Source of the DNA: a bacterium
GTDB taxonomy: Bacteria > Electryoneota > RPQS01
DNA: 64,000 nucleotides
Direction of reading: 5' to 3'
NCBI GenBank assembly: GCA_016703065.1
Contig: JADJCU010000003.1
Span: 124,001-188,000, forward strand
Positions within the stretch are counted from its first letter, which is position 1; each line of letters begins with the position of its first letter. The notes under the pieces were generated by a model. That model was not told the DNA's origin. It did no database searches and was given only the letters and a program-made list of their open reading frames with translations. The translations under genes were made by a program, and so were the position numbers. Shown in pieces: positions 34,976-44,182 of this stretch.

Positions 34976-35674
34976 CTATTTGCTTTTCATCTGACGCGCA
35001 CACACGGCGGCGTACGTCTCAGGTGTTCCAATGTCCTGAATATATTCGTCCGTAACGTAAGCGTACATTTTGCCGGTCAACTGAGGTAAAACGTGAAAGC
35101 CAATATCTGCCGGCGATGAATCCGGAACATACGTGAAAAGTTCGGGCGACGCGACGTGAATTCCCGAATTGGCGATCGTCGTCTTGGGCCGATTGGGTTT
35201 CTCTTCGAAGTCTATAACCTTCCCCCACTCATCCAACTCAAAGATGCCACAGCGCTCGGGTTGATCGGTGCGGTATGCCGCGACAACAAGCGGCGGGAAA
35301 CCGCACTTTCGGTGAAAAGTTCTCAGCCGAAGTAAGTCCATCTCTGCGAAATTGTCGGCATAGATGATGTAGAACTGCTCTTCGTCAGCAACGAACGATT
35401 GCGCATTGCGCAGCGTTCCCGCACTTCCGAGTAGCGTTGGCTCGAATCCTTCTACGAATCGAAGTCCATGCGGACGCAAGGCGACAAACGCTCGCCCTGG
35501 GTCGGCATGATGATGTGTATTGATGTACGCATCGGTGACTCCCGCCCGTGCAAGCATCTCGCACCAATAGTCAAGCGCAGGTCGCCCGGCAATGGGAAGA
35601 AGACACTTCGGAGTCTGGCGAGTCAATTCTCCCAATCGGCTGCCAACTCCAGCGGCCAAAACGACCGCCTTCAC
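34976..35674 (-). CDS. Sugar-1-phosphate nucleotidyltransferase, HddC-like
   Basis: It has 232 residues from GTG 35674, whose GTGA overlaps the stop of the upstream epimerase gene; this coupling fixes the start although the frame is open further. VLAAGVGSRLGELTRQTPKCLLPI is the nucleotide-binding signature (AAGxGxRL...PK). YADNFAEMD and EKPNRPKTTIANSGIH are the metal and sugar-binding blocks. Length and neighbours (heptose kinase and isomerase) point to activation of heptose-1-phosphate, but glucose- or mannose-1-phosphate cannot be excluded from sequence alone. Confidence 0.85.
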   Translation of the reverse strand: MKAVVLAAGVGSRLGELTRQTPKCLLPIAGRPALDYWCEMLARAGVTDAYINTHHHADPGRAFVALRPHGLRFVEGFEPTLLGSAGTLRNAQSFVADEEQFYIIYADNFAEMDLLRLRTFHRKCGFPPLVVAAYRTDQPERCGIFELDEWGKVIDFEEKPNRPKTTIANSGIHVASPELFTYVPDSSPADIGFHVLPQLTGKMYAYVTDEYIQDIGTPETYAAVCARQMKSK

Positions 35675-36615
35675 GCAGATGCCAGAGTCTTTTCGCGCAC
35701 GGCACGGCACCAGTCCCACGTCTTTCGCAGACCATCGGCAAGCCGCACTTCAGTCTTCCAACCGAGAATACTCGCCGCTCGCGCGGCATCAAGATATATT
35801 GCCTGAATCTCGCCTGTGCGCGGCGGCGCGTAGTTGGCAGGGTCGCGAAAATCCGCCAACTGTGCAAGCTCTTTGAACAGCGTGTTGACGGAGGTCCCGG
35901 CGCCTGAACCGATATTCATGATCTCGCCGTCGCCTGCTTCGAGCGCCAGTATGTTCGCGCGCACAACGTCTGAAACATAGACGTAGTCTCGAAGCTGTTC
36001 ACCGTCGCCGTAAATCGTCGGCGTCCTGCCCTCAAGCAGCACTCCTGCGAATATTGCGATGACACCCGCTTCACCGTGCGGATTCTGCCTCGGTCCGAAG
36101 ACGTTAGGATAGCGCAACACTGTATATCGAAATCCATAGAGCAGCCGGTACAGTTCAAGGTAATGCTCAACCGTGTGTTTTGAAATACCGTATGCGCACT
36201 CCGGATGAATCGGATGCTGCTCGCTCACCGGCAAGTTGGACGGTTCACCGTACACAGCGCCGCCCGTCGAAATGTAGATCAACTTCTTCACGCCGTGCTT
36301 GTGCGCAGATGAAATCACGTTGATTGATCCAACGATATTGGACTGCGCGTCAAAGACCGGATCAAGCAATGATTTCCGCACGTCCATCTGTGCGGCGTGG
36401 TGATCAATCACATCCGGTCGAAAGGCGCTGACGACCCTGTCTACGGCCTGCGCGTCGCGAATGTCGACTTCGAAGAAAACCGCCATTTCAGGCACATTCT
36501 CCCGGAATCCTGTGCTGAGATTGTCAAGCACCGCGACCTCATGTCCCTCCGCAATGAAACCGTCGGCTACATGCGACGCAATAAACCCCGCCCCACCTGT
36601 GACCAATATTCTCAT
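35671..36615 (-). CDS. NAD-dependent nucleotide-sugar epimerase (extended SDR, GalE-like)
   Basis: It has 314 residues, intact. TGGAGFIASHVADGF is the NAD motif, YISTGGAVYGEP the active-site strand, YGISK the catalytic Tyr-Lys pair, and RYPNVFGPRQNPHGEAGV and DYVYVSDV are the substrate-lobe blocks typical of UDP-glucose 4-epimerase relatives. It shares coupled stop/start codons with the nucleotidyltransferase and a 1-base gap with the next SDR. With the heptose genes it may epimerise or otherwise modify a nucleotide heptose or hexose; the specificity is not readable. Confidence 0.88.
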   Translation of the reverse strand: MRILVTGGAGFIASHVADGFIAEGHEVAVLDNLSTGFRENVPEMAVFFEVDIRDAQAVDRVVSAFRPDVIDHHAAQMDVRKSLLDPVFDAQSNIVGSINVISSAHKHGVKKLIYISTGGAVYGEPSNLPVSEQHPIHPECAYGISKHTVEHYLELYRLLYGFRYTVLRYPNVFGPRQNPHGEAGVIAIFAGVLLEGRTPTIYGDGEQLRDYVYVSDVVRANILALEAGDGEIMNIGSGAGTSVNTLFKELAQLADFRDPANYAPPRTGEIQAIYLDAARAASILGWKTEVRLADGLRKTWDWCRAVREKTLASA

Positions 36616-36616
36616 C

Positions 36617-37741
36617 TTAGGCTGTTGCTCCCTTTGCAGGTCGTACTACGTTGAGTGACTGCATCCGCTGTTCAGCGAAGTCCATGATGTCGTCTATATC
36701 GGTCTGCGCTTCGAGGTATGCGCGGTATTCACGTACAGAATCCTCAGCGGTGCGGGTCGCCGACCAGCCCAACGCCTGAAGTTTGTTCACGTCAGAAATG
36801 ATATGCCTCGTATCTCCAAACCGATACAAACCCGGCAGGCGTGGATTCAAATCCTCTTTGCCAAAAACTTTGGCAACGATCGAACAGAACTCGGTGACGG
36901 TGTATGCTCGCCCACTGCCAACATTGAACATCTCATAATTCGCACGATCATCTTCAAGCACTTTCAGATTCGCTTGAATAACGTCATGGATATTGACAAA
37001 GTCGCGGACCTGCAAACCGTCCTCGTAAATCAACGGGGCGCGGTCAAAGAAATAGCTTAGCGAAAATATCCGGCACGCGCCAGAGTAGTTGTTGTAAAAG
37101 CTCTGTCGCGGTCCCTGCACAATTGAAAAGCGCATGGCGACTGAGGGAATATCATACCGCTTGCCAAACGCCAGAGTCATAAGCTCCTGCGAGTATTTTG
37201 ACAGCGCATATTGATTCAGCGGCTTCGCATCCGTCTCAGGAGTCGCCTGCCAATGCAGAATCTCCTGCGTGCGCGGGTCACGAAAATCCCAGCGGCCCAC
37301 ATCCAAATCCGCTACAGGTCGCAACTCGGGATGAAAAAGTGTGCCGTCTTTGGCGGCATAGCGCCCTTCACCCGCGACGGCTTGAGATGAAGCTACGACG
37401 ACCTTCTTGACGGGCAACTTGTGCTCGACGATCAGCTCGTAAATCAGCGCCGTGCCCACGCTGTTTACCCAAAAGAACTTCGAGAAATCGGGGAGATAAT
37501 CCTGGTAGGCGGCAAAATGGTAGACAGCTTCCACGCCTTCAAGCGCTTCACGCATTTTCTCGCGATCCCGCACGTCGCCTTCGATGAATTTAACTTTCGC
37601 GGGAATATACGCGGGCTTTCCTTTCATGTGCACCGGCTTTTCCAAGCTGTCCAAAATGGTCACATCATAGCCGCGGCGCAAAAGCTCATCCGTCGTATGT
37701 GATCCGATAAATCCGGCGCCGCCGGTGACTAATACACGCAA
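36617..37741 (-). CDS. NAD-dependent epimerase/dehydratase (extended SDR)
   Basis: TTG 37741 is chosen because AAAGGA lies about 5 bases upstream and it gives the natural MRVLVTGGAGFIGSH; the open frame extends 12 codons further. It has 374 residues, longer than GalE. VYHFAAYQDYLPDFSKFFWVNSVGTA and NQYALSKYSQE (Tyr-Lys) are typical of the dTDP-rhamnose 4-epimerase/GDP-sugar epimerase branch. An insertion at about 130-175 (DVGRWDFRDPRTQEILHWQ) is characteristic of that branch. It is intact and part of the polysaccharide operon. Confidence 0.87.
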   Translation of the reverse strand: MRVLVTGGAGFIGSHTTDELLRRGYDVTILDSLEKPVHMKGKPAYIPAKVKFIEGDVRDREKMREALEGVEAVYHFAAYQDYLPDFSKFFWVNSVGTALIYELIVEHKLPVKKVVVASSQAVAGEGRYAAKDGTLFHPELRPVADLDVGRWDFRDPRTQEILHWQATPETDAKPLNQYALSKYSQELMTLAFGKRYDIPSVAMRFSIVQGPRQSFYNNYSGACRIFSLSYFFDRAPLIYEDGLQVRDFVNIHDVIQANLKVLEDDRANYEMFNVGSGRAYTVTEFCSIVAKVFGKEDLNPRLPGLYRFGDTRHIISDVNKLQALGWSATRTAEDSVREYRAYLEAQTDIDDIMDFAEQRMQSLNVVRPAKGATA

Positions 37742-37757
37742 GTGAGTCCTTTTTCGA

Positions 37758-39188
37758 TTAGTGCGCGCCGCGCCCAAGCAGTACGGCGGGAATCGTCTTC
37801 ATCAGTATCTTGAAATCAAGCCAGAGTGTCCAATTGTCAATGTAGGCCAAATCGAGCTTCACCCATTCGTCAAAATCGGTGATACCGCTGCGTCCTGAGA
37901 TCTGCCACAAACACGTCAGGCCGGGTTTTACAGCGAGTTTGCGGCGGTGCCAGCTGTCGAAGCGCGGCAGCTCCGTTTCAAGCGGTGGACGCGGGCCGAC
38001 AATCGACATGTCTCCTTTGAGCACACTCCACAGCTGCGGCAGTTCATCCAGACTGAACTTGCGTAGGTACCGGCCAATGATCGTGATACGCGGATCGTTC
38101 TTGATTTTGAACACCGCGCCTTTCATTTCGTTCTGCGCTTCAAGTTTCGCCTTCAAAATGTCGGCGTCAACAACCATCGTGCGGAATTTGTAGCCCGTGA
38201 ACTTTTCCTTGTTAAAGCCCACTACATTCCAGCGATAAAAGATCGGTCCGCCATCCTGAATTTTGATGGCGAGGGCGATTAGCAGAAGAAGCGGCAGCAA
38301 CAGAATGAGCATGAAACCTGAGAACGCAATGTCAAACAATCGCTTGACGAGAATCTGCCACTCTTTGTGCCTCATCGACGTATAAATCAGCACTGGTTGG
38401 TCGTATTGAATCTCGGTCGAAACGTGAGCCACGAGATTCGAGAACCAATTCGACAGAATCACGGCGCGCACGCCTTCCTGCTCGCACAGGGCCAACATGT
38501 CGGTGCAATCGGCAATTCGTTTCGTAGGAACGGCGAAAACGACTTCGTCAATAGTATGTTCGTGGAGAATCGCTGGCAAGTCCGCCGGTGTGCCAAGCCG
38601 CACAGTTTCCGGCGGGCAGGCATCACCTGACGTGTGTTCCGTGTCTACGAATCCGACGAGCACCACTGCCAGGTCGGGCTGTTCACTTACTGTCTTGATA
38701 AAGCGACTTGCCTTCTCTTCCGCGCCGATGATCAAAACACGTTTGCTGAATCCACCACCCGCGCGAATGTGCTCTCGGATACCGCGAAAGAACACCCGAT
38801 TAACCGTCAGCAGAATCGCGTTGATGAGCATAAAAAGGAAGATGATCGAACGCGATGGTAACTCAATCCGCAGAACATAACTGGCAGCAAACAGGCACAC
38901 TGTGCCAAGCACGGCAGTGCGGGTCCCGAGCTTGAAATCGTGCCACATTGACGCCGGCCGAATATCCTGATACGACCTCTGCATGTCAAGCAGCAGCCAC
39001 CAGATGGGTATCAGCAGCGCAAGCACTTCGTAGTAGTTATGTACTGAGAGCGCACTGCCAAAGAAATATAACGAGCGAGTCTCGGTGCGGACCGCGAATG
39101 CGAGGACAAACGAGACGGCCGTGAGCAACAGATCTCCAAGTAAGTTGAAGACCCGCAGCCAAATAGTTTTCTCGATGTTCTTAGGCAT
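37758..39188 (-). CDS. Undecaprenyl-phosphate sugar phosphotransferase (WbaP/exopolysaccharide initiating type)
   Basis: An inner-membrane enzyme that transfers sugar-1-phosphate from a nucleotide sugar to undecaprenyl phosphate, starting glycan assembly. It has 476 residues. Four to five N-terminal membrane helices (about 10-120) precede a CoA-binding-like cytosolic domain (VLIIGAEEKASRFI). The catalytic PGT domain begins at about 270: KRLFDIAFSGFMLILLLPLLLL, PIFYRWNVVGFNKEKFTGYKFRTM, KFSLDELPQLWSVLKGDMSIVGPRP and LAVKPGLTCLWQISGRS. All conserved residues are present. This gene marks the cluster as lipid-linked polysaccharide synthesis. Confidence 0.95.
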   Translation of the reverse strand: MPKNIEKTIWLRVFNLLGDLLLTAVSFVLAFAVRTETRSLYFFGSALSVHNYYEVLALLIPIWWLLLDMQRSYQDIRPASMWHDFKLGTRTAVLGTVCLFAASYVLRIELPSRSIIFLFMLINAILLTVNRVFFRGIREHIRAGGGFSKRVLIIGAEEKASRFIKTVSEQPDLAVVLVGFVDTEHTSGDACPPETVRLGTPADLPAILHEHTIDEVVFAVPTKRIADCTDMLALCEQEGVRAVILSNWFSNLVAHVSTEIQYDQPVLIYTSMRHKEWQILVKRLFDIAFSGFMLILLLPLLLLIALAIKIQDGGPIFYRWNVVGFNKEKFTGYKFRTMVVDADILKAKLEAQNEMKGAVFKIKNDPRITIIGRYLRKFSLDELPQLWSVLKGDMSIVGPRPPLETELPRFDSWHRRKLAVKPGLTCLWQISGRSGITDFDEWVKLDLAYIDNWTLWLDFKILMKTIPAVLLGRGAH

Positions 39189-39206
39189 GTCGCGGATGGT
39201 ACTCCG

Positions 39207-40317
39207 TTACGCTCCCGAGCCGCCGTAAAAAGCGCGCACGGCGTCGCACACTTCAGCGACCTCCGCGTCCGTCAGCTCGGAAGACATCGGCAGCGCCACG
39301 GTCTCTTTGGCGAGCATCTCTGAAACCGGGAAACTGCCCTCCTTGTAGCCAAGATCGCTGAAACACTTCTGCAAATGCAGCGGTACGGGATAGTAAATCA
39401 TGTTCCCAATGCCGCGTGACTTCAGGAACTCCATCAATTCGTCACGACGCGGCGCGCGCAGAACGTATTGATGATAAGTGAACCGCGCCGGGTTCTTCAA
39501 ACGGAGTCACGGCAGGGGTACCTGTCAGGCCGTCGTTGTAGAGCTTGGCCAATGCCCGCCGCCGCTTATTCCACGTTTCAAGATGCTTGAACTTGATCAA
39601 CAGCACCGCTGCTTGAAGTTCGTCGAGTCGGCCGCAGATACCAATCTGATCATGGTAATAGCGGTCTTTCCCGCCGTGAACGCGGTTGATCCGCACGTCG
39701 TGCGCAAGGTTCTCATCGCGAGCGAGGACCATGCCGCCGTCACCCGCGCCGCCAAGATTCTTTGTTGGATAGAAAGAGAAGCAGCCGAAATCGCCGAATC
39801 CTCCGGCAACGACGCCGTTAAACGTCGCTCCCACGGCCTGCGCTGCATCTTCGATGATAAGCAGGTTGTGCTTCTTCGCGACCGCAGTCCACTTGGCAGG
39901 GTCCACCATCTGTCCAAACAAATGCACAGGCATTAGTGCGCGCGTCCGCGGCGTAACAACAGACTCAAGCTGATCCGCCCGCGCATTAAACGTTCGCTCG
40001 TCCACATCGACAAACACCGGCTTAGCTCCGCCCCGCACAATTGAACTCGCGGTCGCGAAAAACGTGTACGGAGTTGTAACAACTTCGTCGCCGGCTTTGG
40101 GCTTCAAAGCCATCACAGCCAGTAATAGGGCGTCCGTGCCTGACGACACGCCGATACCGTACGGCACGCCTGCCAGCGCGGCCATCTTTTCTTCAAGGCC
40201 TTTGCCGCGACTTCCTAATATGAAACTCTGTGTTTCGAAAATCTGCGTCACTTCCGCCAGCACTTCTTCACGAATCTGGCGAAACTGCGCTTGCAGATTC
40301 AACATTCCTACGCTCAT
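39207..40317 (-). pseudogene. DegT/DnrJ/EryC1-family aminotransferase, frameshifted
   Basis: A PLP-dependent sugar aminotransferase of about 370 residues when the frames are joined. VSSGTDALLLAVMAL, IIEDAAQAVGA and GCFSFYPTKNLGGAGDGG (the Schiff-base lysine in PTKNLG) show an active-site-complete enzyme of the WbpE/VioA type. After TPFEEPGA the frame goes wrong near 39481-39487. Restoring a CG in the GCGCGG run yields RFTYHQYVLRAPRRDELMEFL and a normal end at 39207. The 4-base overlap (ATGA) with the upstream epimerase gene suggests the two act in sequence on the same nucleotide sugar. Confidence 0.9.
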
Positions 40318-41261
40318 GAATTTGCCCTCAATAAGTACTCGACCGTTTTGCGCAGGCCGTCGTGCATCGTCACAAGCACGTGATAACCCATGGCCTGCTG
40401 AATCTTGGTAATGTCCGCCAGCGAATCCCGCACGTCACCGGCCCGTGTCGGCTCATGAGTTGGAGCGACGGACTTGTTCAACGCTTCCCCGATGCCGCCC
40501 AACACGTCAAGCAGCGAATAGCGCGCCCCGCAGGCCACATTAAAAAACTGGCCCGCAACCTTTTCCGCCGGAGCTGCGCACGCGAGCAGATTTGCGCTTA
40601 CTGCATTGTCGACGTACGTGAAGTCGCGCGACTGCTTGCCGTCGCCATGAACTATGGGGGACGTGCCGTTCAGTGCGTGAGTTATGAAAAGCGGTATTAC
40701 TGCCGCATACTGCGACTTGGGATCCTGCCTCGGACCGAAGATATTGAAATAGCGCAACGCCACCGTTTCAAGGCCGTAGACGGCATGAAACGCAGCGCAG
40801 TACTTCTCTGTGGCGAGTTTACTCACGGCATACGGCGACAGCGGCAGCACCGGCATCGCCTCGATCTTTGGCAATGTTGGTGTGTTGCCATAGACTGACG
40901 AGCTTGACGCCGCGACGACGCGCTTAACGCCCGCGTCGCGCGCCGCGATAAGCACATTCAATGTGCCGCGAATATTCACTTCGTTAGTCGTAACCGGATC
41001 GGCGATCGATCTCGGCACCGACCCGAGCGCGGCCTGATGCAGCACGTAGTCGCAACCTTGCATCGCTCGCGCAACCGCAACTTCGTCCCGCAGGTCGCCT
41101 TCGTGCAGGTCGATGTCGTTCACTAAGGCCGTGAGGTTCTCGCGCCTGCCCGTCGCAAAGTTATCAAACACCCGCACGCGCGCGCCGCGCTTCAGAAGTT
41201 CTTCGACAATATTTGATCCGATGAAACCGGCGCCGCCGGTGATAAGATAGGTTGACGGCAT
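40314..41261 (-). CDS. NAD-dependent nucleotide-sugar epimerase (WbpP/GalE-like)
   Basis: It has 315 residues, intact. LITGGAGFIGSNIVEELLKRGARVRVFDNFATGRRENL is the WbpP/TviC-like N-terminus (NAD motif GGAGFIGS). HQAALGSVPRSIADP, SSSSVYG, YAVSKLATEKY and RYFNIFGPRQDP are the active-site and substrate blocks; the SVPRS motif is typical of UDP-GlcNAc or UDP-GlcNAcA 4-epimerases. The start is 3 bases from the upstream stop and the end overlaps the aminotransferase start. Together with the dehydrogenase at 45.1-46.4 kb, a UDP-N-acetyl-hexosaminuronate route is plausible. Confidence 0.88.
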   Translation of the reverse strand: MPSTYLITGGAGFIGSNIVEELLKRGARVRVFDNFATGRRENLTALVNDIDLHEGDLRDEVAVARAMQGCDYVLHQAALGSVPRSIADPVTTNEVNIRGTLNVLIAARDAGVKRVVAASSSSVYGNTPTLPKIEAMPVLPLSPYAVSKLATEKYCAAFHAVYGLETVALRYFNIFGPRQDPKSQYAAVIPLFITHALNGTSPIVHGDGKQSRDFTYVDNAVSANLLACAAPAEKVAGQFFNVACGARYSLLDVLGGIGEALNKSVAPTHEPTRAGDVRDSLADITKIQQAMGYHVLVTMHDGLRKTVEYLLRANS

Positions 41262-41264
41262 GAG

Positions 41265-42668
41265 CTATTTCTTGGCCGGATCGGGTCTCACGTAGGTGTA
41301 ACAAGGGTTGATCATGCCGCGAATGGCCGCGAACATGTATTCGAGTTGACCCTGACCCAACTTCGAGTGGCAAGGCAAGGCAATCAACTCTTCCGCGTCG
41401 TCAATCTCCGTCGTGACTCCAAAAGCCGCCAGGCGCTCGTGAATGGCGCGCACGGAATACGGTTCGTTGGATCGCATGACATAAGTATCAGGTGCCGACT
41501 GTCCCGGAATCGGCGCGTGCATGCCCGTGAGCGCAAACAGCGTGGATAGCGCCGCAAGGTTCGCCTGACGGCCGCGCAACTCGCGGTCACGCTTTCGCCA
41601 ATGGATCTGCAATCCCTCCCGAACACGATTGCGCTTCGTCACGTCAAGACAGTGAAATCGATCCCATACCGTCTTGTCCGGAAAATACCGCCCGGCCAGC
41701 GCGGCTCCATACGAAAGCGGCAACCAGCGGGAGAAGTCATAAACAGAAAACGCTCCGAAGTTTCCCGGTCGTGATTGCTCGTCCGATGCGAGCAGTGCAT
41801 CTCGACAATCCTCGATCAGCGGTTCGCTGAGAAGACTTAGGGACTCGGCTTCTCCGCAGAGGTGTCCCCAGCGATGCGCCGCCACTCGCGCGCCGCAAAA
41901 TTCTGCGCGCGCGACAAAACGCCATTGATCTCCGAACAGATCATTCAAGCCCTTAACGTAGGACGCTTCGCCAATTGATGCCCACACTCCAATTGTAGAA
42001 CCTTTCTCCACATCCGCGGCCCGTAGCGCCGATTGAAACGCGTATGGCCATGACGGCATATACGTGAATTCGGCGTCAAAAAATTCCCATAGCGCGGTGT
42101 TGATCGCAATCACCTGCTCCTCGGGCGCGTCCAGGTCTTCGCCGCTGAATGGCGCGAGTGCAATTCGCGGGCGCGTGTCCTCCGGCGGCGAGCGAAAAAG
42201 AATCGGATACGGCTGCGTGCAATACTTCTGAAAGTAATGCTGCAATTCGTTGCGAAAACTAACTCCTACGTCGAGATACTCGAAACTGCTTTTCTCATAT
42301 TCACAGACAACATGCCAGAATAGGTAGGCATTCGCTTCGATCTCACGGCCCTTTTCGTTCGTGCCGCCGTAGTGATAAAAGAGAGTGTTGGGAGTAACGG
42401 GCGTGACAATGATCCCGCCGACGAGCTCCTGCCCGACATAGGCGAGGAAAAGCCTCTGTTCCGCTTCCAAGGCGGGCGTGAGCGTCTCCGGATCATACCA
42501 AAGCTGAGCCATCAAACTCAAGTCGCGGCTCTCCTCGACTCGAATGCCGGCATTCTGCGCCTTGCGAATGCCTTGCTTGGCGCGGGAACGGAGTTCTTTC
42601 CACGCGTGCTCGCGATTCAAATGCAGAAGCGAGCCGCGAGTGACGATATCTTTGCCGACGTATTGCAC
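41265..42668 (-). CDS. FemAB-like acetyltransferase fused to a degenerate DegT-like domain
   Basis: It has 467 residues starting at GTG 42668. Residues about 1-180 have the GNAT fold of FemAB/BioF2-type transferases (KQGIRKAQNAGIRVEES, LFLAYVGQELVGGIIV, YHYGGTNEKGREIEANAYLFWHVV). From about 190 the sequence follows a DegT aminotransferase plan (IALAPFSGEDLDAPEEQVIAINTALWEFF; FSVYDFSRWLPLSYGAALAG; C-terminal ALPCHSKLGQGQLEYMFAAIRGM), but the PLP lysine expected in the SxRKFLP segment is missing (SRWLP). It may transfer an acyl or aminoacyl group to an amino sugar, using the second half for binding only. That function is inference. Confidence 0.65.
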   Translation of the reverse strand: MQYVGKDIVTRGSLLHLNREHAWKELRSRAKQGIRKAQNAGIRVEESRDLSLMAQLWYDPETLTPALEAEQRLFLAYVGQELVGGIIVTPVTPNTLFYHYGGTNEKGREIEANAYLFWHVVCEYEKSSFEYLDVGVSFRNELQHYFQKYCTQPYPILFRSPPEDTRPRIALAPFSGEDLDAPEEQVIAINTALWEFFDAEFTYMPSWPYAFQSALRAADVEKGSTIGVWASIGEASYVKGLNDLFGDQWRFVARAEFCGARVAAHRWGHLCGEAESLSLLSEPLIEDCRDALLASDEQSRPGNFGAFSVYDFSRWLPLSYGAALAGRYFPDKTVWDRFHCLDVTKRNRVREGLQIHWRKRDRELRGRQANLAALSTLFALTGMHAPIPGQSAPDTYVMRSNEPYSVRAIHERLAAFGVTTEIDDAEELIALPCHSKLGQGQLEYMFAAIRGMINPCYTYVRPDPAKK

Positions 42669-42671
42669 GGA

Positions 42672-44168
42672 TTATTGACAGAGTCCCGCGGGAGTACCGC
42701 TGAGAGAAGTGATTTGCGAACAGGAATTCACAACCGGATCGACCGTGACGATCGGACAGCGCTCATCATCGAACTGGTCATGCACGAATTCGGATTGTAT
42801 CAGCGAGACACTGAGTGTGCCCCACCAATTCTGCGAGGCATCCATGTCGAGATAGCTATGCTGGCTGCAATGGACAAACACGACAAAATCCCAGACAGAA
42901 TCAAAGCAATTGAAATGCACTTCGGGATTAGACGGACCCCTTCGCTCTTCAGTCACGCTGATATTCAGTGCGCGCGCGATTTGACTGAATGTATTGTGGC
43001 GGATGTCTACGGTCGAGTCGACCCAGGAGCCGATTTGGAAGGCGTTCGACGACGTTTCGAAGTAGTTGTTATGAATGTCCATGTCGCTGACCAGATCGAG
43101 TCGGATCACTCCTCGGCTGCCCGCTCCGCTCGTATCAGTTCCGCCGCAGTCGCGAAACCAATTGCAGCTGATTTCGCCATCGTGAACCGTATCGAGAATA
43201 ATCGCGAATGGATCGCACGTCTGAAAAACGTTTCGCTCAATCAGGAACTGACTGGTCGACGCAGCGCGCACTCCTGTTGCCGCCCGATCAAATACACAAC
43301 GGCGCACGAGCGGCGGCTGCCGCAGCGCGAGCACGCCTTCGTTGACAAAGCGCGTGAAGTGGCAGTATTCGACCAGCCCGCTGTCGACGTCCGTCACAAT
43401 TCCCGAAGCGCCGTAGCGGAACTCCGTATACGACACATTCGGCGGCGCGGCGTCCGCAAAGAACTTCACTTGCAGCCACTCGTCTGGATCGCGATTGATG
43501 ACATCCGATGATGTGAAGATAATGTAATCGTCCGGCGTGCCGTTGCACACAAGCGTTGCGCCATGGCGAACGTTTAGCGATTTGTTGCCGGCAAGTTTCA
43601 CAACCGCGCCAGGTTCAATCGTCAGTGTGACACCCGTCTGCACAAAAGTATTGTCGAGCAGCACGTAATGCGTGCCCGATTCCCACGTCGTGCTCTGATT
43701 GATATTGACGTTGTTATTCTCGAGTGAATACGTGACGACTCGCGGAATGCGGAGGTCGCCGACTTGCACGTCTCCGCCGCCGGTCGAAACCAGCTTATAG
43801 GGCGCCCAGGCGCCCCCGGGGAATTCCGCAACGACAACATAGTCACCCGCGACAACTTCCTCGAATTGAAAATCGCCGTCGCCATCTGCGGAGTCCGCGC
43901 GCAGCGAGCTGATAACCCGGTGGTCAAATGCGAAATCGAGGTCGTAGGTAAACCCGACGGCCGGCGTCTGATCGGTGACGGACCACACTGACACGTCGGC
44001 CGTTGGATCGGGCGCAGGATAGAGTCTGACCAGCGCTCCGGCTCCGCTTCCGTCTGCCGCCGCAACGTGACCGGTGATTCCGCTCTTGGTCTCATCACCT
44101 TTCTTGCACGAAACCACGAGCACAAGTCCAAGACAGAGCGCGATCAGCGCGAGATGACGCATGAACAT
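42672..44168 (-). CDS. Lipoprotein with carboxypeptidase-regulatory-like and beta-helix domains
   Basis: It has 498 residues. The signal peptide ends at Cys21 (LVLVVSC-KK), so it is lipid-anchored; ATG 44162 is an alternative start two codons in. Residues about 30-125 resemble a regulatory/Ig-like carrier domain (ITGHVAAADGSGAGALVRLYPAPDP ... GDFQFEEVVAGDYVVVAEFPG). Residues about 150-480 form a right-handed beta-helix (TLTIEPGAVVKLAGNKSLNVRHGATLVCNGT, LIERNVFQTCDPFAI, DMDIHNNYFET, QNWWGT). Beta-helices commonly bind or cut polysaccharide. Its place between the prenyltransferase and the FemAB-like genes suggests a role at the cell-surface glycan. Confidence 0.8.
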   Translation of the reverse strand: MFMRHLALIALCLGLVLVVSCKKGDETKSGITGHVAAADGSGAGALVRLYPAPDPTADVSVWSVTDQTPAVGFTYDLDFAFDHRVISSLRADSADGDGDFQFEEVVAGDYVVVAEFPGGAWAPYKLVSTGGGDVQVGDLRIPRVVTYSLENNNVNINQSTTWESGTHYVLLDNTFVQTGVTLTIEPGAVVKLAGNKSLNVRHGATLVCNGTPDDYIIFTSSDVINRDPDEWLQVKFFADAAPPNVSYTEFRYGASGIVTDVDSGLVEYCHFTRFVNEGVLALRQPPLVRRCVFDRAATGVRAASTSQFLIERNVFQTCDPFAIILDTVHDGEISCNWFRDCGGTDTSGAGSRGVIRLDLVSDMDIHNNYFETSSNAFQIGSWVDSTVDIRHNTFSQIARALNISVTEERRGPSNPEVHFNCFDSVWDFVVFVHCSQHSYLDMDASQNWWGTLSVSLIQSEFVHDQFDDERCPIVTVDPVVNSCSQITSLSGTPAGLCQ

Positions 44169-44182
44169 TCCCCGGCCTTCCC

